Below are positions 1 to 6,303 of a stretch of DNA of 9,952 nucleotides, one piece after another. Under the pieces are notes generated by a model, which saw only the letters and a list, made by a program, of their open reading frames with translations, was not told the origin of the DNA and made no database searches. The DNA comes from Candidatus Thorarchaeota archaeon MP11T_1 (lineage in GTDB: Archaea > Asgardarchaeota > Thorarchaeia > Thorarchaeales > Thorarchaeaceae), in the NCBI GenBank assembly GCA_002825515.1, contig PJET01000066.1:1-9952 (forward strand). The letters run 5' to 3'. The position numbers were made by a program, and so were the translations under genes. Position 1 is the stretch's first letter, and every line of letters starts with the position of its first letter.

Positions 1-7
1 AGTGCCA

Positions 8-565
8 TCATCTAATTCGTCTTAGACGATCCGCAAAAAGCCATATTATGACTGCTAACTCTATCAATATCCCCGAAACCAGAACTCCTTCTGTCTTTGG
101 ATGTGGAACAAATTGCTCCAACGTCATTTCAGTTCGTGAGAGAATTCTCTGAGTTGTTTCATCCGCCCAATAACTGTGAACAAAAATACCTGATTCAACG
201 TCATACAACAGGAATGTTTCATTGTCAATTTCACATTTCCAACAATAATAATCATAGCTGTAATCTGTACCTACTACAACAGCTGAATATGCACCGATAG
301 TGAGAGACTCATTAAGATACCAAAACTCAACGTCTTCTGCAAGAGGATATCCACAATAATACTGTGTCTTCAGTATCGCCCTCATGTTATTGGGGGAAAC
401 GACATAGGTCATTGAGTCTTCTCTATACACCTCATTTTGTTCTTCGTCAAATGTTACTTCAATGAATTCATAGAGTAGTGTCAATTCACCTAGTGTGTCA
501 TCGTCTGGAAACTCCATTAGTAAGAATGGTATAGCAGCAGCGCTCAATAGAAAAAGACCAATCAC
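8..565 (-). CDS. Membrane-anchored protein of unknown function with Cys-containing ectodomain
   Basis: I do not recognise this 185-residue protein. The start is GTG at 565, preceded on the minus strand by AGGA a few bases upstream and a TATA-like box near 621-631. A hydrophobic stretch at residues 1-17 looks like a signal anchor or signal peptide. Residues about 18-158 form an acidic, Tyr-rich region with three cysteines (71, 108 and 111; the last two as CWKC) and two Asn-X-Ser/Thr sequons (85, 115). A second hydrophobic helix at about 159-177 is followed by a basic tail (DRLRRIR), which predicts a cytoplasmic C-terminus and an extracytoplasmic middle. The same frame stays open upstream to 706 and would give the first helix a longer, positively charged lead-in, but no ATG, GTG or TTG lies there. 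The gene follows 652-885 on the same strand with an 86-base gap. No function is claimed. Confidence 0.6.
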   Translation of the reverse strand: MIGLFLLSAAAIPFLLMEFPDDDTLGELTLLYEFIEVTFDEEQNEVYREDSMTYVVSPNNMRAILKTQYYCGYPLAEDVEFWYLNESLTIGAYSAVVVGTDYSYDYYCWKCEIDNETFLLYDVESGIFVHSYWADETTQRILSRTEMTLEQFVPHPKTEGVLVSGILIELAVIIWLFADRLRRIR

Positions 566-620
566 TATTCCTAAAGCTTTGTTTGAAATCTCTTGTCCCC
601 TGAATAGCTTTTCGTGAAGG

Positions 621-631
621 GCTATAAATTT
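621..631 (-). promoter_or_regulatory. TATA-like box for the membrane protein gene
   Basis: Read on the minus strand this is AAATTTATAGC, a good match to an archaeal TATA box. Transcription would begin about 25 bases downstream, near 600. That leaves a leader of about 35 bases carrying the AGGA just before the GTG start at 565. Identified by eye only. Confidence 0.4.
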
Positions 632-638
632 GATGAGG

Positions 639-644
639 AAAAAA
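639..644 (-). terminator. Oligo-T terminator candidate after the small basic protein gene
   Basis: The minus strand has a run of six T residues 8 bases past the stop codon of the gene at 652-885. Archaeal RNA polymerase commonly releases at such T-tracts. The run also sits just upstream of the TATA-like box of the next gene, so the two minus-strand genes may be separate transcription units. Confidence 0.35.
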
Positions 645-651
645 GGCTGAG

Positions 652-885
652 CTATAGATCTTTTCTTGCGAGCCGCCGAGATGGTGATAGTCTTTTTGTT
701 ATATCCTCAGCACTCTCTCCAGTAGGTAGTTGCTGAACTGGAAGTTTCTTACCAGTGATTCGATAATATGCATTAGCACGAACTGAATATATGTATGCCA
801 ATAGATCATTTGGCTGAGTAGCTGCTCCTAGGAGGAGGGCACGTCTTTTTCCAAACACATCAAGAAGTTTGTCTAATAGTTTCAT
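652..885 (-). CDS. Small basic protein of unknown function
   Basis: Unrecognised 77-residue protein. I chose ATG at 885 over the in-frame TTG at 900 because ATG is the more usual start and neither has a strong SD site. It begins with an amphipathic Leu/Lys helix (MKLLDKLLDVFGKRR). A mixed region follows that could form one more helix (PNDLLAYIYSVRANAYYRI). It ends in a strongly basic tail (RLSPSRRLARKDL), which hints at binding nucleic acid or another acidic partner but proves nothing. It is divergent from ABCE1, with 134 bases between the starts. No signal peptide, membrane helix or metal motif is visible. Its shortness and lack of a recognised family leave some chance that it is not a real gene. 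Confidence 0.4.
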   Translation of the reverse strand: MKLLDKLLDVFGKRRALLLGAATQPNDLLAYIYSVRANAYYRITGKKLPVQQLPTGESAEDITKRLSPSRRLARKDL

Positions 886-963
886 TGCAGTTCGTTCCAA
901 TGTAGTTTACTCAGAATTACACAAAAGGATTGTTATCCAGTCATAAGCACCCAGCCAAAGTGC

Positions 964-969
964 TATATA
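964..969 (+). promoter_or_regulatory. TATA-like box for ABCE1
   Basis: TATATA inside GCTATATACTC lies 50 bases ahead of the ABCE1 ATG at 1020. A start of transcription about 25 bases downstream would give a leader of roughly 27 bases containing AGGTG at 1002-1006, a possible SD site with rather long spacing to the ATG. This also supports 1020 rather than the in-frame TTG at 930 as the start, because 930 lies upstream of the box. Confidence 0.4.
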
Positions 970-1019
970 CTCACCCAAAACATCCTCTGCTAGCTCCTCA
1001 ACAGGTGTTGACATTTCCA

Positions 1020-2840
1020 ATGCGTATTGCTATAGTTGACAGGTTCCGATGCAGACCAAAGGACTGCACTCATGAGTGCCAGAGATTCTGTCCACGGGTT
1101 AGAACTGGTGACGAAACGGTTATCTTCCCTGATGGACAGGACAAACCACCAGTCATAGTGGAATCTCTATGTTCTGGTGAGGCCATCTGTGTCAAGAAGT
1201 GTCCTTATGATGTTATTCGAATTGTTAACTTGCCCGAGGAGTTGGAGTCTGATACTAGTCACCGTTATAGTGTCAACGGATTCAAGCTGTTCAGACTTCC
1301 CACACCTAAAGATGGTCAAGTACTGGGACTAATTGGACCAAACGGTGTAGGAAAGACAACTGCAATAAGGATACTCGCTGGTGAGATGGTTCCCAACTTA
1401 GGACGCTTTGACAACCCACCAGGTTGGGATGAGATCATTCCCGAATTTCGTGGTTCTGAGCTACAACCATTCTTCGAGAAGATTCAGGCAGGCACACTGG
1501 TTCCAGTTTTGAAACCTCAGAATATCACGGATTTGCCTAAGGTCAAGGATCTGTCTGAGAAACCCATCAATGAACTGTTAGAGTCCTCTGATTCGTCAGG
1601 TCGTTTAAGTGAGTTAAAAGATGACATGAGTCTCAATGAAATTTGGGATCGACCAATCAAGTATCTCAGTGGCGGAGAGCTTCAACGAGTCGCTGTTACA
1701 GCTGCCATAGTCCGCGATGGTGATATCTACTTCTTTGATGAACCAACAGCTTATCTAGACGTCAGAGAGCGCTTACGTATGGCTCGTGCCATTCGCAAGT
1801 TGTCATCTCTTGGTAAAACAGTAGTTGTAGTAGAGCATGACCTCTCAATCTTGGATTATGTATCAGATTTGGTCTGTATGTTTTATGGAAATCCCGGAGT
1901 CTATGGCATCGTTTCACACCCACATGGAACCCGAGTCGGTGTGAACATCTTCTTAGATGGGTTCATTCCTGACGAGAATATGCGTTTTCGTGACACAACA
2001 ATCTCATTCAAGGGTATGACTGCTGATGACGAGGGGTACCTCTCACGTGAAGCTATGGTTGAGTATGGAAACATGAAGAAGAGCTTTAAGGATTTCACGC
2101 TTGAGATAAAAGGCAGTCGTATTTCAAAGGGTCAGATTGTAGGTATTCTTGGCGCTAACGGAATTGGAAAGACTACATTTGTGAGAATGCTTGCTGGAGA
2201 GCTCGAACCTGATGAGGGCGAAGCTCCCAAAAAGACTGTCACTGGTCTCGACTTAAAAATCAGCTACAAACCACAGTATATTCCATCAGACTTTGAAGGC
2301 AGTTTGAGAATGTATCTTCGAAAAGCTGGGGGTAGTACAGTCGATTCTGCTGATTTCAAGACCTCAGTGATTAAGAAACTTGAACTCGAACATCTTATGG
2401 AACATCAAATACCAGAGCTCAGTGGAGGAGAACTGCAGAGAGCAGCGATTGCTGCATGTTTAGCTCGCGAGGCGGACATCTACCTCTTTGACGAACCGTC
2501 TGCCTTTCTGGATATTGAGCAGAGACTTGCTAGTTCCCGTGCAATTCGTCGAATGGTTAGAACCAGCATGAAGACCGCATTCATAGTCGAACACTCGATT
2601 CTTATGGCTGACTATCTCAGTGATAGTCTTGTAGTGTTTGGAGGCGTTCCTGGTAGGTCTGGTGTGGCATCTTCTGTTAGAACTCTCAGAAGTGGAATGA
2701 ACATGTTTCTGAAAGAGATGGGTGTGACATTTAGGAGAGACCCTCAAACTGGGCGACCAAGAGTCAATAAGGATGGCTCTAAGTTGGACTCACAGCAGAA
2801 GGCATCAGGTGAATATTACTACGTTGGTAAAGGCGAATGA
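1020..2840 (+). CDS. abce1: ABCE1 (Rli1) ribosome-recycling ATPase, with one Fe-S ligand Cys replaced by Glu
   Basis: ABCE1 splits 70S/80S-type ribosomes into subunits after termination, working with aRF1 or Pelota in the cytoplasm. This start gives 606 residues beginning MRIAIVDRFRC, as family members do. An N-terminal iron-sulfur domain has Cys 11, 16, 20 and 24 and then Cys 51, 57 and 61. NBD1 has Walker A GPNGVGKTT (106-114), signature LSGGE (216-220) and Walker B FFDEP (238-242). NBD2 has GANGIGKTT (378-386), LSGGE (467-471) and LFDEP (489-493). The family's FRGSELQ segment and both hinge regions are present. Two oddities: the second cluster motif reads CSGEAIC where CxGCGIC is normal, so one of the eight ligand cysteines is Glu54; and the NBD2 H-switch reads EHS, where EHD is usual. 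The gene converges on uridine phosphorylase with only 18 bases between stops. The family call is certain. Confidence 0.98.
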   Translation: MRIAIVDRFRCRPKDCTHECQRFCPRVRTGDETVIFPDGQDKPPVIVESLCSGEAICVKKCPYDVIRIVNLPEELESDTSHRYSVNGFKLFRLPTPKDGQVLGLIGPNGVGKTTAIRILAGEMVPNLGRFDNPPGWDEIIPEFRGSELQPFFEKIQAGTLVPVLKPQNITDLPKVKDLSEKPINELLESSDSSGRLSELKDDMSLNEIWDRPIKYLSGGELQRVAVTAAIVRDGDIYFFDEPTAYLDVRERLRMARAIRKLSSLGKTVVVVEHDLSILDYVSDLVCMFYGNPGVYGIVSHPHGTRVGVNIFLDGFIPDENMRFRDTTISFKGMTADDEGYLSREAMVEYGNMKKSFKDFTLEIKGSRISKGQIVGILGANGIGKTTFVRMLAGELEPDEGEAPKKTVTGLDLKISYKPQYIPSDFEGSLRMYLRKAGGSTVDSADFKTSVIKKLELEHLMEHQIPELSGGELQRAAIAACLAREADIYLFDEPSAFLDIEQRLASSRAIRRMVRTSMKTAFIVEHSILMADYLSDSLVVFGGVPGRSGVASSVRTLRSGMNMFLKEMGVTFRRDPQTGRPRVNKDGSKLDSQQKASGEYYYVGKGE

Positions 2841-2858
2841 CTTACTAACTCCCAACTA

Positions 2859-3680
2859 TCATAACTTACGATTCCAAAATTTCTTCCCTGCTTTCTCCCT
2901 GTCCATCTCAGCTAGGATTTTCACTGCCTCATTTCCACATTTGATTACATCTGACTCACCTTTCACTGCAAACTCATCACGTACTCTATTTGCGTATACC
3001 GCGCATGCTGCACCAGTCCTTAATCCGTAGATGTTGCCTAATGTGAAAAGCGTCGCAGCTTCCATCTCAAAATTAGTCACATTAGCTTTTGTGAGGTCTT
3101 TAATCAGGGTTTCACTCATGCTCTGAGTATAGCCGCCAAAACCTGGACGTGACTGTCCAAGATAGAATGAGTCAGTTGATGCGGATATTCCAAGATGATA
3201 ATTTACTCCAATTGTTTCAGCTGCCTCGACAAATGCCAGTATTACCTCATATGATGCCGAGGCTGGATATTCCGGTGTCACATACTGTTTGCTTGTGCCC
3301 TCTAGTCTTACTGCTGCAGTAGAGATGATGATGTCACCTAACTCGATGTCTTTCTTTAAAGTAGCACAAGAGCCAACTCGAAGAAAGGTTTCTGCTCCGA
3401 CATTTGCTAGCTCTTCGATGACTATTGCTGTTCCAGGTCCACCTATACCAGTAGAACATGCAGAGATGTCTGCACCTTTGTATTTCCCAGTGTGTGTAAC
3501 AAACTGCCTGTGCATAGCCACTTCTCTTGACTCATCCCAGAGCGAACTAATTCTTTCAACTCTCTGAGGATCACCGGGAATAAGTACAGTCTTTGCCACA
3601 TCTCCCTTCTTTACCTCAAGGTGATATTGTTCCCTGTCTTTTGTAACTGGTCGGGTAGCAGAAATCTTCTTGTCAGTCAT
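2859..3680 (-). CDS. udp: Uridine phosphorylase (nucleoside phosphorylase family I)
   Basis: Converts uridine and phosphate to uracil and ribose-1-phosphate in pyrimidine salvage; cytoplasmic. The ATG at 3680 gives 273 residues, close to the E. coli enzyme's 253. The next in-frame start upstream (3758) would add 26 residues unlike the family and would lie beyond the TATA-like box. The phosphate-binding loop GDPQRVERIS is at 36-45, GIGGPGT at 78-84, and RVGSC at 101-105 (phosphate-binding Arg). FYLGQSR at 172-178 carries the Gln and Arg that read the uracil ring in E. coli Udp, and FEMEA at 204-208 holds the ribose-binding Met-Glu pair. The Gln/Arg pair argues for uridine rather than purine nucleosides, although archaeal members can be broader. 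It is divergent from FBP aldolase (110-base gap) and its ribose-1-phosphate could feed central sugar metabolism. No SD site is obvious, which would suit a weakly led or short-leader transcript. Confidence 0.92.
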   Translation of the reverse strand: MTDKKISATRPVTKDREQYHLEVKKGDVAKTVLIPGDPQRVERISSLWDESREVAMHRQFVTHTGKYKGADISACSTGIGGPGTAIVIEELANVGAETFLRVGSCATLKKDIELGDIIISTAAVRLEGTSKQYVTPEYPASASYEVILAFVEAAETIGVNYHLGISASTDSFYLGQSRPGFGGYTQSMSETLIKDLTKANVTNFEMEAATLFTLGNIYGLRTGAACAVYANRVRDEFAVKGESDVIKCGNEAVKILAEMDREKAGKKFWNRKL

Positions 3681-3740
3681 ATGAAACCACAGTCTATTGG
3701 CATGAACACACTGATTTGTTACTTTCGCATCACTCGCTAA

Positions 3741-3750
3741 GCATATAGGG
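3741..3750. promoter_or_regulatory. Possible shared TATA-like box between udp and aldolase
   Basis: GCATATAGGG on the plus strand reads CCCTATATGC on the minus strand, so the ATAT core can serve as a TATA element either way. It sits about 45 bases ahead of the aldolase ATG (3791) and about 65 ahead of the udp ATG (3680). It is the only clear TATA-like element in this 110-base divergent gap. Both assignments are by eye. Confidence 0.35.
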
Positions 3751-3790
3751 GATAGCATCTTCTATTGAAAACTGTCTGAGGTCAATTGAC

Positions 3791-4678
3791 ATGGTAAATC
3801 TTGACGATCTACAACATTTGAACTTGGGAAAACGAACACGCCTTCATCGAATGATGTACGAACATGGTCCTGGTAATGGGAAACTTCTGATATTGCCCAT
3901 TGACCAAGGAATGGAACACGGTCCCGTTGACTTCTTCACTGATCATGATTGTCTTAATCCAGAATATCAGTTTAGACTTGCAGTGGAAGGTGGATATTCT
4001 GGAATAGCACTGCATCTAGGACTTGCCGAAAAATACAGTCCCAAATTTGCTGGGAAAATCCCCATCGTGCTGAAGATTAATGGAAAGACTCGTATTCCAA
4101 CCTCAACTGAACCTGTATCTCCTATGACTGGATCTGTAGAGGATGCAGTCCGAATTGGTGCAGACGCAGTTGGATATACCCTCTATGTAGGCAGTCCAAA
4201 ACAGCATACTGACTTCACACAATTTCGAAAGGTGAAAGAGGATGCAGAACGATATGGAATGCCAATTATTGTCTGGGCGTATCCAAGAGGTGATGCGGTT
4301 GATTCGAAAGGTGGTCGTGACTCACTATATGCTATAGATTATGCAGCGAGGGTTGCCGATGAAATTGGAGCTGATGTTGTCAAATTGAATGTGCCAGTCA
4401 CAAGTGCAAAGAGCAGGTCAATGCAACCACCACCCTATGATACACTCAATCTCAGTACAGAGGACATGGTGGCAAAAGTTGTAAAGTCTGCAGGAAAGAC
4501 AATAGTCATGTTTTCTGGCGGTGGAATGGCTACCGACGAAGAGGTCATTGAACGTGCAAAGATATGTATGGAACAAGGTGCAAGTGGACTGATATTTGGC
4601 AGAAACCTTTGGCAAAGAGATTGGGATGATGCCCTCAAGATGACAAAAGCACTCAAGGACATCATGCTAAAGGTCTGA
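3791..4678 (+). CDS. fba: Class I fructose-bisphosphate aldolase (DhnA/FbaB type)
   Basis: Reversibly cleaves fructose-1,6-bisphosphate into DHAP and glyceraldehyde-3-phosphate through a Schiff base; cytoplasmic glycolysis. The ATG is preceded by GAGGT at 3778-3782, an SD site 8 bases upstream. The 295-residue TIM barrel carries LPIDQGMEHG (35-44), which is the E. coli FbaB LPVDQGVEH motif, and WAYPRGD (162-168). GADVVKLN follows at 193-200, whose Lys198 is the expected Schiff-base lysine. FSGGG (241-245) and GRNLWQR (270-276) form the phosphate-binding loops. The length lies between short archaeal enzymes (about 260-280) and FbaB (350). Some relatives act in aromatic amino-acid biosynthesis (2-amino-3,7-dideoxy-D-threo-hept-6-ulosonate synthase). 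The neighbouring FBP aldolase/phosphatase and the FbaB-like motifs favour FBP here. It is divergent from udp and 129 bases ahead of the aldolase/phosphatase. Confidence 0.87.
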   Translation: MVNLDDLQHLNLGKRTRLHRMMYEHGPGNGKLLILPIDQGMEHGPVDFFTDHDCLNPEYQFRLAVEGGYSGIALHLGLAEKYSPKFAGKIPIVLKINGKTRIPTSTEPVSPMTGSVEDAVRIGADAVGYTLYVGSPKQHTDFTQFRKVKEDAERYGMPIIVWAYPRGDAVDSKGGRDSLYAIDYAARVADEIGADVVKLNVPVTSAKSRSMQPPPYDTLNLSTEDMVAKVVKSAGKTIVMFSGGGMATDEEVIERAKICMEQGASGLIFGRNLWQRDWDDALKMTKALKDIMLKV

Positions 4679-4695
4679 GATTCAATTTTCGAAAT

Positions 4696-4717
4696 TCCGG
4701 TACGTGTAGTAACCGGA
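4696..4717. repeat. Inverted repeat upstream of the aldolase/phosphatase promoter
   Basis: TCCGGT (4696-4701) and ACCGGA (4712-4717) are perfect reverse complements, 10 bases apart. The pair lies 8 bases ahead of the TATA-like box, where an archaeal activator or repressor could bind. It could also be a weak hairpin at the end of the aldolase transcript, though no T-tract follows. Six-base arms can occur by chance. Confidence 0.35.
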
Positions 4718-4724
4718 TGAGAAC

Positions 4725-4732
4725 TATTATAT
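4725..4732 (+). promoter_or_regulatory. TATA-like box for FBP aldolase/phosphatase
   Basis: TATTATAT inside ACTATTATATGG lies 76 bases ahead of the start codon at 4808. Transcription from about 4755 would give a leader of roughly 50 bases. That leader would contain the hairpin at 4760-4779 and GGAG at 4794-4797. It suggests the gene can be transcribed separately from the aldolase ahead of it. Confidence 0.4.
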
Positions 4733-4759
4733 GGGTAAAGAATAGCCGAAGGACATGAC

Positions 4760-4779
4760 GAGCTTCAATTGTGAAGCTC
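4760..4779 (+). promoter_or_regulatory. Perfect 8-bp hairpin or operator in the aldolase/phosphatase leader
   Basis: GAGCTTCA (4760-4767) and TGAAGCTC (4772-4779) are perfect reverse complements around a four-base loop, ATTG. The site begins about 30 bases after the TATA-like box, so it falls at or just after the expected transcription start, and it ends 15 bases before the GGAG ribosome-binding site. It could be a repressor operator overlapping the start of transcription, a 5'-end RNA stem-loop, or a terminator of the aldolase transcript. No T-tract follows it, which speaks against the last. Confidence 0.5.
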
Positions 4780-4807
4780 TCATACAAAGATTTGGAGCGA
4801 GATTCTG

Positions 4808-5956
4808 ATGGTTGAAACTACCATTAGCGTAATTAAAGCAGATATTGGATCACTTGCTGGTCATGTTATTGTGCCTGATTTTCTCTTCGAACTAGCGAGA
4901 AAAGAGTTGAGAGAGGGGGTCAACAAGAAAATAATCAATGACTTCCATGTTGCCAACGCTGGCGACGATCTTGAACTAATAATGACCCATAATAAAGGGG
5001 AAGGCGCCGAGGACGTTCACAAGCTTGCTTGGGACACTTTCATGAAGGGAACCGAACTTGCTCGTGAAAAGAAAATCTATGCTGCCGGCCAAGATATGCT
5101 TGCAGATACATTCAGTGGCAACGTTAAGGGTATGGGTCCTGGTTCCGCTGAAATGGTCATTGAAGAACGCAGGTCTGAACCAATTGCGGTATTCATGGCT
5201 GATAAGACCGAACCCGGTGCATTCAACCTACCACTTTTCAAGATATACGCTGATCCCTTCAATACTGCAGGTCTCGTCATTGACCCTAATCTACATGATG
5301 GATTTAGATTCGTCATTCAAGACATCATGAAGGATATACCCTGCTTCATTGAAATGAAGACCCCAGAGGAGTCGTATGATGTTCTTGCACTACTTGGTAG
5401 TACAGGTCGTTACACAATAAAGAAAGTCTATCGCGATGATGGAATGATTACTGCATCCGTCAGTACTGACAAACTTCATGCAGTAGCAGGAAAATATGTG
5501 GGTAAGGATGATCCTGTTGCTATTGTTCGAGCTCACTCTGGTCTCCCTGCAATGGGCGAGGTATTAGAAGCCTTCACATTACCGCATTTAGTTTCAGGAT
5601 GGATGCGTGGGTCTCATGCAGGTCCTCTTCTGCCAGTCGGCTTGAAGGACTCACGATGTACTCGTTTTGATGGCCCTCCACGCGTTGTTGGCCTCGGCTT
5701 CCAAGTTTCAAATGGTATGCTTATCGGTCCCGTCGATCTGTTTGATGATGTGGCATTCGATATTACACGCCAGAGAGGAATGGAGGTTGCTGACTATCTT
5801 CGACGAATTGGACCATTTCAACCACATCGATTAGGTGAGCATGAGATGGAATATACTACTCTGCCAAAGGTTCTGACACGCTGTGAAAATCGATTTGTTG
5901 AAGAAGAGATTGTACCAAAAAGTGGGGCAGAAGACATCTCTGACTCTGCAGAGTAA
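4808..5956 (+). CDS. fbp: Bifunctional fructose-1,6-bisphosphate aldolase/phosphatase
   Basis: Condenses DHAP and glyceraldehyde-3-phosphate to FBP and then hydrolyses the 1-phosphate to give fructose-6-phosphate in the same remodelling active site, making gluconeogenesis one-way. The protein has 382 residues, the family length, with an SD site GGAG at 4794-4797. The N-terminal metal site is seen in ISVIKADIGSLAGH (6-19; Asp12, His19), GDD (52-54), AAGQD (92-96) and ADKTEPGA (131-138). KYVGKDDP (229-236) holds Tyr230 and Lys233, matching the Tyr and Schiff-base Lys known from Sulfolobus tokodaii, and MEYTTLP (347-353) holds the second catalytic Tyr349. All key residues appear intact. A short acidic tail follows about residue 363. 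The gene lies 129 bases after class I aldolase, so catabolic and anabolic FBP enzymes adjoin. Possible control lies in the leader hairpin. Confidence 0.97.
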   Translation: MVETTISVIKADIGSLAGHVIVPDFLFELARKELREGVNKKIINDFHVANAGDDLELIMTHNKGEGAEDVHKLAWDTFMKGTELAREKKIYAAGQDMLADTFSGNVKGMGPGSAEMVIEERRSEPIAVFMADKTEPGAFNLPLFKIYADPFNTAGLVIDPNLHDGFRFVIQDIMKDIPCFIEMKTPEESYDVLALLGSTGRYTIKKVYRDDGMITASVSTDKLHAVAGKYVGKDDPVAIVRAHSGLPAMGEVLEAFTLPHLVSGWMRGSHAGPLLPVGLKDSRCTRFDGPPRVVGLGFQVSNGMLIGPVDLFDDVAFDITRQRGMEVADYLRRIGPFQPHRLGEHEMEYTTLPKVLTRCENRFVEEEIVPKSGAEDISDSAE

Positions 5957-5959
5957 GTG

Positions 5960-5982
5960 AGGAGGGACAAATAGTCCCTCTT
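5960..5982 (+). terminator. Hairpin after FBP aldolase/phosphatase
   Basis: GAGGGAC (5962-5968) pairs perfectly with GTCCCTC (5974-5980) across a five-base loop, and can be extended by a G-U and an A-U pair to 5960-5982. It starts 4 bases after the stop codon. Only a short TT follows, so it is not a classical intrinsic terminator; it may mark or protect the 3' end of the message. The next gene is convergent. Confidence 0.5.
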
Positions 5983-5999
5983 CGCCAATCTTCCTGCCT

Positions 6000-6004
6000 A
6001 AAAA
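6000..6004 (-). terminator. Oligo-T stretch after the parvulin gene
   Basis: The minus strand reads AGCGCTTTTTAGG starting 3 bases past the parvulin stop codon, with five T residues behind the palindrome AGCGCT. This is a modest T-tract terminator candidate of the archaeal kind. Confidence 0.3.
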
Positions 6005-6012
6005 GCGCTGAC

Positions 6013-6303
6013 TCAGCCGGTTCGTTTTATTATATGATATCCGAACTGGGTCTTTACAGGTTCTCTTGTCATTGCTCCAACACTAAGTGCATACGCAGCT
6101 CTTTCAAACTCAGACACCATTTGACCCTTTGAGAACCATCCAAGGTCTCCACCCTTCTTCTTAGATGAACATGAGCTGAATTGTTTTGCTACTTGTCCAA
6201 AGTCCTCACCCTCAGCAATCCTGCTTATCAAGGCTAGTGCCTGACTGTGCTTATCTACCAGAATATGGCTCGCCCTAATCTTGCCAGCTTTTCCTTTTGC
6301 CAT
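6013..6303 (-). CDS. Single-domain parvulin peptidyl-prolyl isomerase
   Basis: Catalyses cis-trans isomerisation of peptide bonds before proline; probably a cytoplasmic folding helper, since no signal or anchor is seen. The 96-residue length matches E. coli PpiC (93). I chose ATG at 6303 over GTG at 6312 because the minus strand has AGGTGAT directly upstream, an excellent SD site that overlaps the GTG. Motifs follow the parvulin order: SHILV (12-16) with catalytic His13, Cys45 (equivalent to Pin1 Cys113), GGDLGWF (51-57), QM-(x)3-F (Met62, Phe66) and FGYHII (87-92) with His90. The catalytic set looks complete. The Lys/Gly/Arg-rich N-terminus (MAKGKAGKIR) resembles the short basic leader of single-domain archaeal parvulins such as those of Thaumarchaeota. 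It converges on the aldolase/phosphatase and is divergent from the MDR remnant. Confidence 0.93.
   Translation of the reverse strand: MAKGKAGKIRASHILVDKHSQALALISRIAEGEDFGQVAKQFSSCSSKKKGGDLGWFSKGQMVSEFERAAYALSVGAMTREPVKTQFGYHIIKRTG

Noticed and set aside
97..300. Open frame on the plus strand opposite the membrane protein gene
   Set aside because: It is the antisense of a better-supported frame, with no SD site and low-complexity Asn/His composition.
930..1019. Thirty-residue N-terminal extension of ABCE1 from TTG at 930
   Set aside because: It precedes the TATA-like box, does not resemble the family, and ATG at 1020 matches the normal N-terminus MRIAIVD.
2460..2747. Antisense open frame inside ABCE1
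   Set aside because: Wholly within a conserved coding region; the product resembles no protein.
3681..3758. Longer uridine phosphorylase starting at 3758
   Set aside because: The added 26 residues are unlike the family and would begin upstream of the TATA-like element; ATG at 3680 fits known lengths.
4418..4665. Two overlapping antisense frames inside the aldolase gene
   Set aside because: They are shadows of the aldolase coding sequence, with no start signals or recognisable products.
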